A DNA stretch of 5,079 nt from an uncultured Devosia sp. (GTDB taxonomy: Bacteria; Pseudomonadota; Alphaproteobacteria; Rhizobiales; Devosiaceae), in NCBI GenBank assembly GCA_946481445.1, contig CAMLOA010000190.1, positions 1 through 5,079 of the forward strand, written 5' to 3'. The notes beneath the pieces are model-generated. The model saw only the letters and a program-made list of their open reading frames with translations. It was not told where the DNA came from and did not search any database. This document shows, one piece after another, positions 1 through 5,079 of this stretch. Both the position numbers and the translations under genes were made by a program. Position 1 is the stretch's first letter. Every line of letters starts with the position of its first letter.

Positions 1-1
1 T

Positions 2-100
2 GTGGTCTTCGCCCTCGACCGTCCCGACATCCGCCCCGGCTTCATCGAGGAATTGAGAAAGCTCGACCTCTTCGAAACGCTCGATATTGCCGCGCAATAG
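2..100 (+). CDS. 3' end of an unidentified plus-strand gene (partial)
   Basis: The reading frame is open from the left edge and ends at TAG 98-100, giving 32 residues. They start VVFALDRPDIRPG and end FETLDIAAQ. Third codon positions are mostly G or C, as in the other genes here, which supports real coding. The tail is charged, probably helical, with an alternating acidic and basic pattern (EELRKLDLFETLD). No domain or motif can be assigned from so short a piece, and the start lies outside the window. The gene converges on the protease operon, with about 150 bases of hairpin-rich spacer between them. Coding is fairly secure; function is unknown. Confidence 0.6.
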   Translation: MVFALDRPDIRPGFIEELRKLDLFETLDIAAQ

Positions 101-129
101 CCAAACGAGCGGACTTCCTCTTCGATTAG

Positions 130-166
130 CCGCCCCCACGGGGATTCGACCGGGTGACGGCCCGGG
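130..166. other. Two small GC-rich inverted repeats between convergent genes
   Basis: Just past the stop of the left gene, CCCC at 133-136 can pair with GGGG at 140-143. Next to it, CCGGG at 150-154 can pair with CCCGG at 161-165 around a 6-base loop. Neither is followed by a T-run on either strand. They may contribute to ending transcription of the convergent genes, but short pairings like these are common by chance in GC-rich DNA. Confidence 0.25.
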
Positions 167-221
167 CATCAAACTTGGTCCAAGGTGCATTGGCACGGCG
201 CCGCACCAGCCGACACGGGCC

Positions 222-245
222 ATGCGGGGCCGGTCGGCCCCGCAT
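222..245. terminator. Perfect 10-bp hairpin between convergent genes, possible bidirectional terminator
   Basis: ATGCGGGGCC at 222-231 and GGCCCCGCAT at 236-245 are perfect inverted repeats around a 4-base loop (GGTC). The element lies just past the stop codon of the minus-strand small gene (252-254) and downstream of the plus-strand gene ending at 100. That is where a shared terminator for convergent genes is expected. No T-run follows on either strand, so it is not a textbook intrinsic terminator. It could instead act as an mRNA 3' stabiliser or a Rho-assisted end. Confidence 0.5.
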
Positions 246-251
246 CCCAGC

Positions 252-488
252 TCAGGAAATATCCTTCGGACCGGCCGAATGGTCGTGTCGGCGGGCAAGG
301 GGAAATCGAACGACGTCCGCTTCGGGCACGATCTCCCCCACCCGGGCGCCGCGACAGGCCTGATCGTGAACGGACCTGGCAATGGCGATGAGGGACCGAT
401 GCACCGCTTCGGCGAAGGCCTGCTCGCCAAATTCGTCGCGAACCCGCAGCAGGCAGACGAGCACGCGCAGGAGAAGCTGGTCGCTCAT
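252..488 (-). CDS. Small 78-residue hypothetical protein, translationally coupled to the AAA+ protease
   Basis: I do not recognise this protein. Its ATG (486-488) overlaps the TGA of the protease gene as ATGA. A strong ribosome binding site, AAGGAGGA, lies inside the end of the protease gene (498-505), 9 bases upstream of the ATG. This arrangement supports real, coupled translation at levels matched to the protease. The N-terminal half is predicted helical and amphipathic: a leucine/valine-rich start (LLLRVLVCLLRVRDEF) leads into AFAEAVHRSLIAIARSV. The C-terminal third is rich in charge and His (ARRHDHSAG) and is probably loose. There is no clear signal peptide; the hydrophobic start is broken by arginines. 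An adaptor, regulator or substrate role for the protease is plausible from position only. Confidence 0.7.
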   Translation of the reverse strand: MSDQLLLRVLVCLLRVRDEFGEQAFAEAVHRSLIAIARSVHDQACRGARVGEIVPEADVVRFPLARRHDHSAGPKDIS

Positions 489-2443
489 GACTGGTTCTCC
501 TCCTTCCGGTTCCCGTCGACCTTCGAAGCTTCGACCGAGGCCATCAGTTCGAGGAAGCGGGCACTGCCCAACTGCCTTTCGGCCAGCAGCGCCTCGGCCA
601 CCAGGCGGATGTGCTGGCGATGGGCGAGCACCATATCGAGGGCGTAGCGATAGAGCCGGTGCAGATGGGCCTCGACAGCCGACGCAATGGCCGGGTGACG
701 GGCCAGCACGCCGGGTACGGCATCGGCGTCGCCGCGATAGAGAAGGCTACCGGCGAAGCCTTCGCTGATATGCAGCATGCCCACAAGCCGCGTGGAGCGC
801 GCCAGATCGCTGCTGGTATCGCCACCTGAACCGATCCCCGCTTCGCCGAAAAAGGCTTCTTCTGCGGCACGCCCGGCCAGGAGTTGCACCACGAGATTCT
901 CGACCGCTCCGCGCGTCGGGAGCGACCCGTCCAGAGCCAATACCGTGCTGCCGCCGCTATGGCCGCGGCGAACGATGCTGATTGCCTCGACCTCCCCCAG
1001 CCCCAGAACATGGGCGATGACGGCATGGGACGCCTCGTGGATCGCCGTGCTCTCGAGGGTTTCGCGCGAGCGGGCATCCTGCGGCGCGATCGCCGCGAGC
1101 AGATCGCTCATGACCATGGGCCGCCCGGCGGTGCGCGCGGCCCGCCGGGCAGCCTTGACCCACTGCACCACCATGGCCCCGGTTGCTCCTGCGGCCATTC
1201 CTGCGGCCAGCGTCAGATCCGTTTCGACAAGATCGGGGCCCAGATGCTGGCGCAGGATGCCTCGCATCGCCTCGGCGTCGGGCGGGCCGATATGGACGAT
1301 ACGATTGAGCCGGCCGGGTCGGATCAGGGCCTCATCCAGCCTCTCGGGATGATTGGTGGCCGCAATGATGACCAGCCTGTCGACGCTGTCGGAGGCCGCG
1401 CCATCGAGCTTGGTCAGGAGGTGGGTGATGACCGGGAGCCACCAATCGGCACCGCGGGGCGAGATCGTGGCGCGATTGGGCACTGCATCGATCTCGTCGA
1501 GAAAGACCACCGCCGGCGCCATGGCCTTTGCCTGCTCGAAGAGCGCGTCGATCTGCTTGATGACGCTATCGAGATACCCGGGCGAATTGGCGAACCATTG
1601 CGCCACCGACGTGGCGACCAATGGCAGTCCGGCGCTGCGGGCGAGACTGCGCACAAAGCTGGTCTTGCCCAAACCGGGGGGCGAGGCGAGGACCACAGCC
1701 GCATCGATGTCGCGGAAGGCGATCTCGCCGCGGCGCCAGGCATCGAGGTCGTCGATGAGATCGAGCGCCCAGGTCTTGGCCGCACCGTAACCATGCAGGT
1801 CGCGCACATGCGGCACATCCTGCGTCAGCGGGTCTGCCCGGCTACGGTCGGCAATGGCCTTGAGCAGCCGGGCGACGGAGCGACTGGCACTCTGCTTGGG
1901 CCGCAGGCACGCGCAGATCTCATCAAAGCCAAGGGTGATCGGCAGGCCCTCGGCCAAGCCCCTCGGGCTGCGACCGGTCATTGCCCTGATGACAGCCGCG
2001 ATGATCCGGCCGGTCGGCGGGGGCAGGACGATGTTCATGTCTGCGCCGGTCCGCATTGAGGCCGGCAGCAGCCGTACTGGGTCCTGGGAGATGCCGAGCA
2101 CGCGCCCACCGGCCGACAGGGCATGGATCGTCTGCTGGGAGGTCGTGTCGTCGGCCAATTGACTGGCGCGCAGCGGCACGGTCCGCATATGGAGGAAGTC
2201 CCAGTTCCAGTCCTTGAGCAGCGCCAGTACGGGTGCGGCCCAATCGGCCGCCGGGACCTGGATCACTGCGCAGAACTGCTTGTCCTCGTGAAGGCGCTTG
2301 ATCCCCTCCATGCCCACGATGCTTTCGAGCAGCGCCCGGGGCAGCAGGTATTGCGCGGACTTGTCCTTGCGGGCGTTGGACAGACGCCCCTCGATGATGA
2401 GTTCGGTTTCATCGAGTTCTTCGAGCCAGTCATTGTTGGCCAT
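485..2443 (-). CDS. Soluble FtsH-like AAA+ ATP-dependent zinc metalloprotease with a degenerate N-terminal AAA module
   Basis: The 652-residue product couples ATP-driven unfolding to zinc-dependent proteolysis, probably as a ring (family knowledge: FtsH/Yme1, peptidase M41). Visible motifs in order are: a Walker A variant SPPGLGKT at 254-261, with Ser for the usual first Gly; Walker B VVFLDEID at 312-319; sensor-1 AATN at 361-364; arginine fingers in RPGRLNR at 375-381; zinc site HEASH at 469-473; and likely third ligand D546 in TSSDLARST. The catalytic machinery therefore looks complete. FtsH usually starts with two membrane helices, but none is visible here, so the enzyme is probably cytosolic. 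Residues about 57-200 instead resemble a shortened AAA+ module lacking Walker motifs. The ATG at 2443 follows GGAAGAAG, and an in-frame TGA at 2498-2500 limits upstream starts. The gene is first in an operon with the 78-residue gene. It should not be called ftsH itself. Confidence 0.92.
   Translation of the reverse strand: MANNDWLEELDETELIIEGRLSNARKDKSAQYLLPRALLESIVGMEGIKRLHEDKQFCAVIQVPAADWAAPVLALLKDWNWDFLHMRTVPLRASQLADDTTSQQTIHALSAGGRVLGISQDPVRLLPASMRTGADMNIVLPPPTGRIIAAVIRAMTGRSPRGLAEGLPITLGFDEICACLRPKQSASRSVARLLKAIADRSRADPLTQDVPHVRDLHGYGAAKTWALDLIDDLDAWRRGEIAFRDIDAAVVLASPPGLGKTSFVRSLARSAGLPLVATSVAQWFANSPGYLDSVIKQIDALFEQAKAMAPAVVFLDEIDAVPNRATISPRGADWWLPVITHLLTKLDGAASDSVDRLVIIAATNHPERLDEALIRPGRLNRIVHIGPPDAEAMRGILRQHLGPDLVETDLTLAAGMAAGATGAMVVQWVKAARRAARTAGRPMVMSDLLAAIAPQDARSRETLESTAIHEASHAVIAHVLGLGEVEAISIVRRGHSGGSTVLALDGSLPTRGAVENLVVQLLAGRAAEEAFFGEAGIGSGGDTSSDLARSTRLVGMLHISEGFAGSLLYRGDADAVPGVLARHPAIASAVEAHLHRLYRYALDMVLAHRQHIRLVAEALLAERQLGSARFLELMASVEASKVDGNRKEENQS
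498..505 (-). promoter_or_regulatory. Strong Shine-Dalgarno sequence for the small downstream gene
   Basis: AAGGAGGA on the minus strand sits within the last codons of the protease gene, 9 bases before the ATG at 488. It fixes the start of the 78-residue gene and argues that this frame is translated. Confidence 0.7.
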
Positions 2444-2539
2444 GATTTCTTCTTCCGCCGGCCGGCGTGCTTCTGGGCGCGCTCGTGCAGCCGGTCCTCA
2501 ATGCCCATCCGGGCGCGATTTCGGGAAAGGTCGGGGCGT

Positions 2540-2650
2540 TCAGACGCCGTGTTTGCCCGATATCGATATGAGCAGAAGAGCAGCAAAGAAGGACGGGCGG
2601 GCCACTGGGCCACCCAGGCGGAATTCGGCAATGTCGGTCTCGATCGACAT
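2540..2650 (-). CDS. Possible 36-residue leader peptide upstream of the protease gene
   Basis: ATG at 2648-2650 is preceded by AAGGGG with a 6-base gap, and it lies about 25 bases downstream of a candidate -10 box (2676-2681). The frame ends in TGA at 2540. The peptide starts with an acidic segment (MSIETDIAEF) and contains a short hydrophobic run (SFFAALLLISIS), too short for a confident membrane span. A slightly earlier in-frame ATG (2666-2668) exists but has no ribosome binding site. About 96 bases separate the stop from the protease ATG. The well-placed promoter, ribosome site and start argue for translation, but the length is short and no homologue is known to me. It could be an expressed small protein, a regulatory leader, a remnant of a broken gene, or chance. 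Confidence 0.35.
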   Translation of the reverse strand: MSIETDIAEFRLGGPVARPSFFAALLLISISGKHGV

Positions 2651-2672
2651 GATCTGCCCCTTCTTCATGCCG

Positions 2673-2687
2673 AAACAAATAGAGAAC
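2673..2687 (-). promoter_or_regulatory. SOS-like (LexA-type) operator overlapping the protease-operon promoter
   Basis: On the minus strand GTTC (2684-2687), seven bases, then GTTT (2673-2676) match seven of the eight fixed positions of the alphaproteobacterial LexA box GTTC-N7-GTTC. The site covers the candidate -10 box, where a repressor would block transcription. A site this short can occur by chance, but its exact placement on the promoter makes it worth noting. Confidence 0.4.
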
Positions 2688-2704
2688 AAGTTGATCCTCG
2701 TCAA
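2676..2704 (-). promoter_or_regulatory. Candidate sigma70-type promoter of the protease operon
   Basis: On the minus strand, TTGACG (2699-2704) is separated by exactly 17 bases from TATTTG (2676-2681), in one of the few AT-richer patches of the window. It would start transcription near 2670, ahead of the possible leader peptide and the protease gene. The -35 matches consensus at five of six positions and the -10 is moderate. No other candidate upstream of the protease gene is as good. Confidence 0.5.
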
Positions 2705-2802
2705 GCTCGCATTTTGACCGATAGCGCCAGCCGCCCCCCCTTGCGCCAACCGCGACCCGGCCGATTGTGCACTCCCCTCCGGCTCGGACGGTGCCGCCGT
2801 TT

Positions 2803-2819
2803 CGGTAACGATCTCACCG
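2803..2819. repeat. Imperfect 17-base inverted repeat upstream of the protease promoter
   Basis: CGGTAA (2803-2808) and TCACCG (2814-2819) form near-perfect arms around five bases, with a single G-T pair. It lies about 100 bases upstream of the candidate -35 box of the protease operon and inside no gene. It could be an operator for an activator or repressor. Nothing else supports it. Confidence 0.2.
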
Positions 2820-2881
2820 CGAGCGGCACGGCGACGGGACCGCCCCCGAACCCGAGCGACCGCGCCTGCGCGCACATCAAC

Positions 2882-2940
2882 GCCATGCCATCGACGGTGT
2901 AGTATCCGACTTCGTCTTACACCCCGTCAGCCGGCATGGC
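2882..2940. other. Nested imperfect hairpin just downstream of the 345-residue gene
   Basis: The outer arms GCCATGCC (2882-2889) and GGCATGGC (2933-2940) are perfectly complementary. Inside them, GACGGTGTA (2893-2901) pairs with TACACCCCGTC (2918-2928) apart from a two-base bulge, and GAC (2908-2910) pairs with GTC (2914-2916) at the tip. The outer arm touches the stop codon of the minus-strand gene (2941-2943). It may terminate or protect that transcript, though no T-run follows. The layered, bulged architecture could also be a structured RNA or a folded single-stranded DNA site. Confidence 0.45.
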
Positions 2941-3978
2941 TCATGAGCGCCCTGCCCCAAGCCCTTGCCTCCATTGGGGTTCTGGCGCCCGACCGGCCCA
3001 GTCGTCAAAGAGCGTCGCGGGCGTGGTGAGCAATGCCCACCCGCCCCTGCCATCGAGCGGAACAATGGTTCTCAAGGGCATATCCCGGTCTTGCCGAGTG
3101 GGTCGCAGGGCCGCCGCAGCTTTCCCGCGCGCCTCACTCTTGCCACTCCAGACCGCGGGCGGTTCAGGCAGGTTGAGAGCGGCCGCGGCACGGGCCGCCG
3201 CGTCGGGGAAGAAGAGGATGACCACCGGGACCAGGGTTCCCGCTGCCACGGCCCGCAGCCACAGGAGCCGCGCCTCGCGCCGATACTGCTCCTCGCGGTC
3301 GCGCGCCGGAACTTCGATGACACCCACGAGCGGCAAGGCCTCGTCCTCGCCGGTCCAGACAGGAAAGCGTGTCCGCCCATAATGGTGGCGCTTCGCATCC
3401 GGCGGGATCGCACCGAGCCGGCTCAGCCCGATCGCCGCGGCATAGTCGGGCAGCGCACCACCCCAGTCGAGATCGAGCAGCCGCAGGTCGGGCGCTCCGA
3501 ACGCTTCGAGGGCGCTGGAGAGAGCACCGGCCGGCATCGACCAAAGGGCCTCGGGGCGCTGTCGGGGTGGGATGGCATGGCTCTTCTCGATCAAAGCGGC
3601 AAAGCCTTCCGCCCCGGCCTGCCCCGGACGGGCCGCGCGTTCCGCCGCCAGCACCTGACGCAGGGACGGCTTTTCCGAGCCCTCAAGGAAGCGCCGGAGA
3701 CCCGCCAGATCGTAACCGGACCAGCGCCCGAGCGCCGCCATGGCCGCCGCGCTCTGCCCTACGAGCCGCGGTCCGAGATCGGGCGCCTGCGCCATGAGCG
3801 CCTCATAGGCCTTGAGGGCATCGAGGTAATTGTCGAGCGTGCCCCGCGACAGCCCCAGATCCTTGGCCACCATGGCAAGGCGCGCCGATTTGCGCCCATG
3901 CTCGACCGGCCCCGCCAGCACCGCTCGGGCCTGCCGCGCCTTTTCCGGCCATTCCGGCTTGTCGATCGTGTTCCTCAT
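2941..3978 (-). CDS. 345-residue hypothetical protein with an N-terminal helix-turn-helix
   Basis: I do not recognise the family. Residues about 32-57 (ARLAMVAKDLGLSRGTLDNY and the next helix) read as an HTH, so DNA binding is likely. The middle, about 60-165, is Ala/Leu-rich and helical. Residues about 200-258 alternate strand and helix: FPVWTGEDEALPLVGVIEV, a charged helix with YRREARLLWLRA, then a strong hydrophobic strand (LVPVVILFF). This loosely recalls a PD-(D/E)xK-type core, but Pro224 stands where the catalytic Lys is expected, so nuclease activity is doubtful. No signal peptide or membrane helix is seen. I chose the ATG at 3976-3978, after AAGAGGGG. The frame is open to 4086, but the longer form would overlap the divergent promoter and palindrome. 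It shares that control region with the plus-strand gene at 4085, so the two are probably functionally linked. Confidence 0.75.
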   Translation of the reverse strand: MRNTIDKPEWPEKARQARAVLAGPVEHGRKSARLAMVAKDLGLSRGTLDNYLDALKAYEALMAQAPDLGPRLVGQSAAAMAALGRWSGYDLAGLRRFLEGSEKPSLRQVLAAERAARPGQAGAEGFAALIEKSHAIPPRQRPEALWSMPAGALSSALEAFGAPDLRLLDLDWGGALPDYAAAIGLSRLGAIPPDAKRHHYGRTRFPVWTGEDEALPLVGVIEVPARDREEQYRREARLLWLRAVAAGTLVPVVILFFPDAAARAAAALNLPEPPAVWSGKSEARGKAAAALRPTRQDRDMPLRTIVPLDGRGGWALLTTPATLFDDWAGRAPEPQWRQGLGAGRS

Positions 3979-4084
3979 CCCCTCTTCAATATGGGTGGGA
4001 TACCTCCCCCGGCAAGGGGCACTTGCACCGCTGGCGCGAATCGATATCATGAAGTGGACTTTCCACTTCAACAGGTTTCGTGTC
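3979..4084. promoter_or_regulatory. Divergent promoter region
   Basis: This 106-base spacer serves two diverging genes. For the plus-strand gene, TTGCAC (4023-4028), 16 bases, then TATCAT (4045-4050) is a reasonable promoter, with a -10 matching five of six consensus positions. For the minus-strand gene, TTGAAG (4066-4071) could be a -35, followed 16-17 bases later by the weak TGATAT/GATATC. Both candidates overlap or abut the palindrome at 4050-4070. The plus-strand gene has only a weak ribosome site (AGG, 4073-4075). Confidence 0.45.
4050..4070. promoter_or_regulatory. Perfect palindromic operator with 9-bp arms
   Basis: TGAAGTGGA (4050-4058) and TCCACTTCA (4062-4070) are perfect inverted repeats around a 3-base centre (CTT). 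The site directly follows the plus-strand -10 box and covers the candidate minus-strand -35, the classic place for a dimeric repressor to control both genes. Both flanking genes encode HTH proteins, so autoregulation is the simplest reading. The exact symmetry makes chance unlikely; which protein binds is unknown. Confidence 0.65.
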
Positions 4085-5079
4085 ATGTCCCAGTTCGATC
4101 ACCAGCAGGCCGTTGCGCGTCTTGAGGCCTGGGCCGCCGAGCGCGCCCGCCAGGGCAAGCGCGCACCCGCCTCGCCGCAACGGCCCGATCTTTTGTCCTT
4201 GCACACGGTGGAGGCCGAGACCGGCATATCAAGGCTTCGCTTCAACCGGCCGCATCAGCGTCTGCGCCAGCTCCTGGAAAGGCTTGTCGAGCGCCTCGGT
4301 GGGCTCGAGCTCGAATGGGACAAGGAGAGCTTTGAGACGGGAGAGGTGCATCTGCAATTGGCCAGGGCCCTTTGCATGAAGCACTATGAGCGCGAATGCG
4401 CCGAGGCCGGGGACTATTTCGAACCCTGCCGGCTGGCCCTCGAGCGCCTCTTCCTCATGGCCGCCAAGCGCAGCCGAGCCGGTCTTGCTGCCCCGGCGCG
4501 GCCGGCTCTCGTCGAGCTTGAGGCGTCCATAGTTGCGGGGGCGGTCCGCAATGGCGAGCCGCTGCGCCCCTATGTCGAGACGGCCCTCGCTCTCGTCGCG
4601 AAGGAGGAGCAACGCACTGGCCTGCCCGAGGCCTTCCCCGACCGCCTGTGCCTCCTCGTCGCCCGCGCCGGCCTCAGCCGCAGCCAGGCCGCTGCATCGA
4701 TCGGCGTGGTGCAGGGCACGTTCAATTCCTGGTGCACCGGGATCAAGGCGCCCGACAAGAGCTTCTGGCCCAAGATCGCCGAGCTCGAAAGTCTGCTGGG
4801 CCTCGAAACGGGAACGCTCCTCGATGTCATCGCCCCCCGCAGGCCCGGTGCCGGTCGCATCGACAAGGGCCTGTTCCCGCCCGCGCTCCGGGGCGAGGAC
4901 CAGGCACGCCGCCGTGCCGAGATCGCCAGGCAGATGCCGGAAGACTTCTTCGATCGCCCGATTGCCGAGCAGATGCATCTGCTCGCCCTCACGGCCGAGC
5001 GGCTGGACGAGGACGCTAGCCATCGCCGCGGCTGGTACGAGCTGCGCCAGAGCAGCTATGCCCTCGCCCCCTTCCCCGC
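4085..5079 (+). CDS. Large HTH/Xre-like DNA-binding protein, N-terminal 331 residues (runs off the window)
   Basis: From ATG 4085-4087 the frame stays open to the right edge, with very strong G/C preference at third codon positions. Residues about 36-66 (LLSLHTVEAETGISRLRFNR and on) look like a first HTH of the kind found at the N-terminus of some recombinases and transposon proteins. They are followed by a charged helix (LRQLLERLVERLGGLELEW). Residues about 187-249 resemble an Xre/Cro-type domain: LLVARAGLSRSQAAASIGVV is the HTH, then TFNSWCTGIKAPDKSFW and LESLLGLETGTLLDVI. After a linker, residues 270-331 are helical and charged, ending YELRQSSYALAPFP. This order, with more protein still to come, recalls large tyrosine-type integrases carrying Xre-like N-terminal domains, but no catalytic residue is inside the window. 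A large transcription regulator is the alternative. The palindrome upstream suggests autoregulation. Confidence 0.8.
   Translation, partial: MSQFDHQQAVARLEAWAAERARQGKRAPASPQRPDLLSLHTVEAETGISRLRFNRPHQRLRQLLERLVERLGGLELEWDKESFETGEVHLQLARALCMKHYERECAEAGDYFEPCRLALERLFLMAAKRSRAGLAAPARPALVELEASIVAGAVRNGEPLRPYVETALALVAKEEQRTGLPEAFPDRLCLLVARAGLSRSQAAASIGVVQGTFNSWCTGIKAPDKSFWPKIAELESLLGLETGTLLDVIAPRRPGAGRIDKGLFPPALRGEDQARRRAEIARQMPEDFFDRPIAEQMHLLALTAERLDEDASHRRGWYELRQSSYALAPFP

Larger units (their letters stand above)
2444..2940. other. Intergenic control region of about 500 bases between two minus-strand genes
   Basis: No convincing full-length gene is seen here on either strand. Open frames exist, but they overlap one another, have atypical composition (rich in Arg, Gly and Pro) and lack ribosome sites. 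From high to low coordinates, the stretch holds a nested hairpin just past the stop of the 345-residue gene, a small inverted repeat, the candidate promoter with SOS-like box, and a possible leader peptide. The length and the separate promoter suggest that the protease operon is not simply co-transcribed with the upstream gene. Confidence 0.6.

Noticed and set aside
131..207. tRNA-like stretch on the minus strand (GTCGAATCC followed by a GC-rich end)
   Set aside because: The flanking bases do not form a T-stem, no matching 5' acceptor half exists at the right distance, and no anticodon arm is found.
884..2059. Long plus-strand open frame opposite the protease gene
   Set aside because: It lies antisense to a gene with clear AAA+ and zinc-protease motifs. 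Its product has low-complexity shadow composition and no recognisable motif.
2263..2631. Minus-strand frame containing MGIEDRLHERAQKHAGRRKKKS just ahead of the protease start
   Set aside because: The basic helical stretch looked protein-like, but the frame continues far into the protease gene out of frame and has no ribosome site. I could not link it to the leader frame by a clear frameshift.
2540..2875. A longer, GTG-started version of the small leader frame (111 codons)
   Set aside because: The extension runs through the candidate promoter and has non-coding-like composition; only the last 36 codons follow a ribosome site.
2882..2940. Integron attC-like recombination site
   Set aside because: The nested hairpin has the general look, but the conserved core ends (GTTRRRY and RYYYAAC) are absent.
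2965..4125. 386-codon plus-strand open frame
   Set aside because: It is antisense to the 345-residue gene, crosses the palindromic control region and the start of the next gene, and is very rich in Arg, Gly and Pro, as shadow frames of GC-rich genes are.
4229..5023. 264-codon minus-strand open frame
   Set aside because: It is antisense to the open-ended plus-strand gene, which has HTH domains, strong third-position G/C preference and a promoter. The antisense frame shows no motif.
1..5079. CRISPR array or long direct repeats
   Set aside because: No evenly spaced repeats and no long direct repeat pair were seen by eye; a self-alignment would be needed to exclude short flanking repeats.

Overview
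The window is strongly GC-rich. Its genes favour G or C at the third codon position, which fits a high-GC proteobacterium, most likely an alphaproteobacterium. One candidate operator (GTTC-N7-GTTT) resembles the LexA box of that class. No housekeeping gene, rRNA or tRNA is recognisable. The mix of a lone AAA+ protease, hypothetical proteins and helix-turn-helix (HTH) proteins with large regulatory spacers looks like an accessory region, perhaps part of a genomic island, but no integration boundary is visible.

Layout, left to right. (1) Bases 2-100 hold the last 32 codons of an unidentified plus-strand gene. (2) Bases 101-251 separate two convergent genes and hold a run of GC-rich hairpins, the strongest with a perfect 10-bp stem. 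(3) Bases 252-2443 on the minus strand are a two-gene operon. It encodes a 652-residue FtsH-like AAA+ zinc metalloprotease with no membrane anchor, followed through an ATGA overlap by a 78-residue helical protein of unknown function. (4) Bases 2444-2940 carry the probable control region of that operon: a promoter overlapped by an SOS-like box, a possible 36-codon leader peptide, a small inverted repeat and a nested hairpin. (5) Bases 2941-3978 on the minus strand encode a 345-residue protein with an N-terminal HTH and no recognised family. (6) Bases 3979-4084 are a divergent promoter region built around a perfect palindrome with 9-bp arms. (7) From 4085 to the right edge runs a plus-strand gene with no stop inside the window. 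Its 331 visible residues contain an N-terminal HTH and an Xre-like domain, and it may be the start of a large recombinase or regulator.

How the parts may work together is inference. The shared palindrome suggests that genes 5 and 7 are co-controlled, probably by one of their own HTH products. The protease operon has its own promoter, possibly released by DNA damage. A soluble FtsH-type protease with a complete catalytic site and a degenerate extra AAA+ module, tightly coupled to a small partner, is the most unusual feature here. The small protein may be an adaptor or substrate, and the system may serve stress response, element maintenance or defence. Nothing in the sequence settles which.
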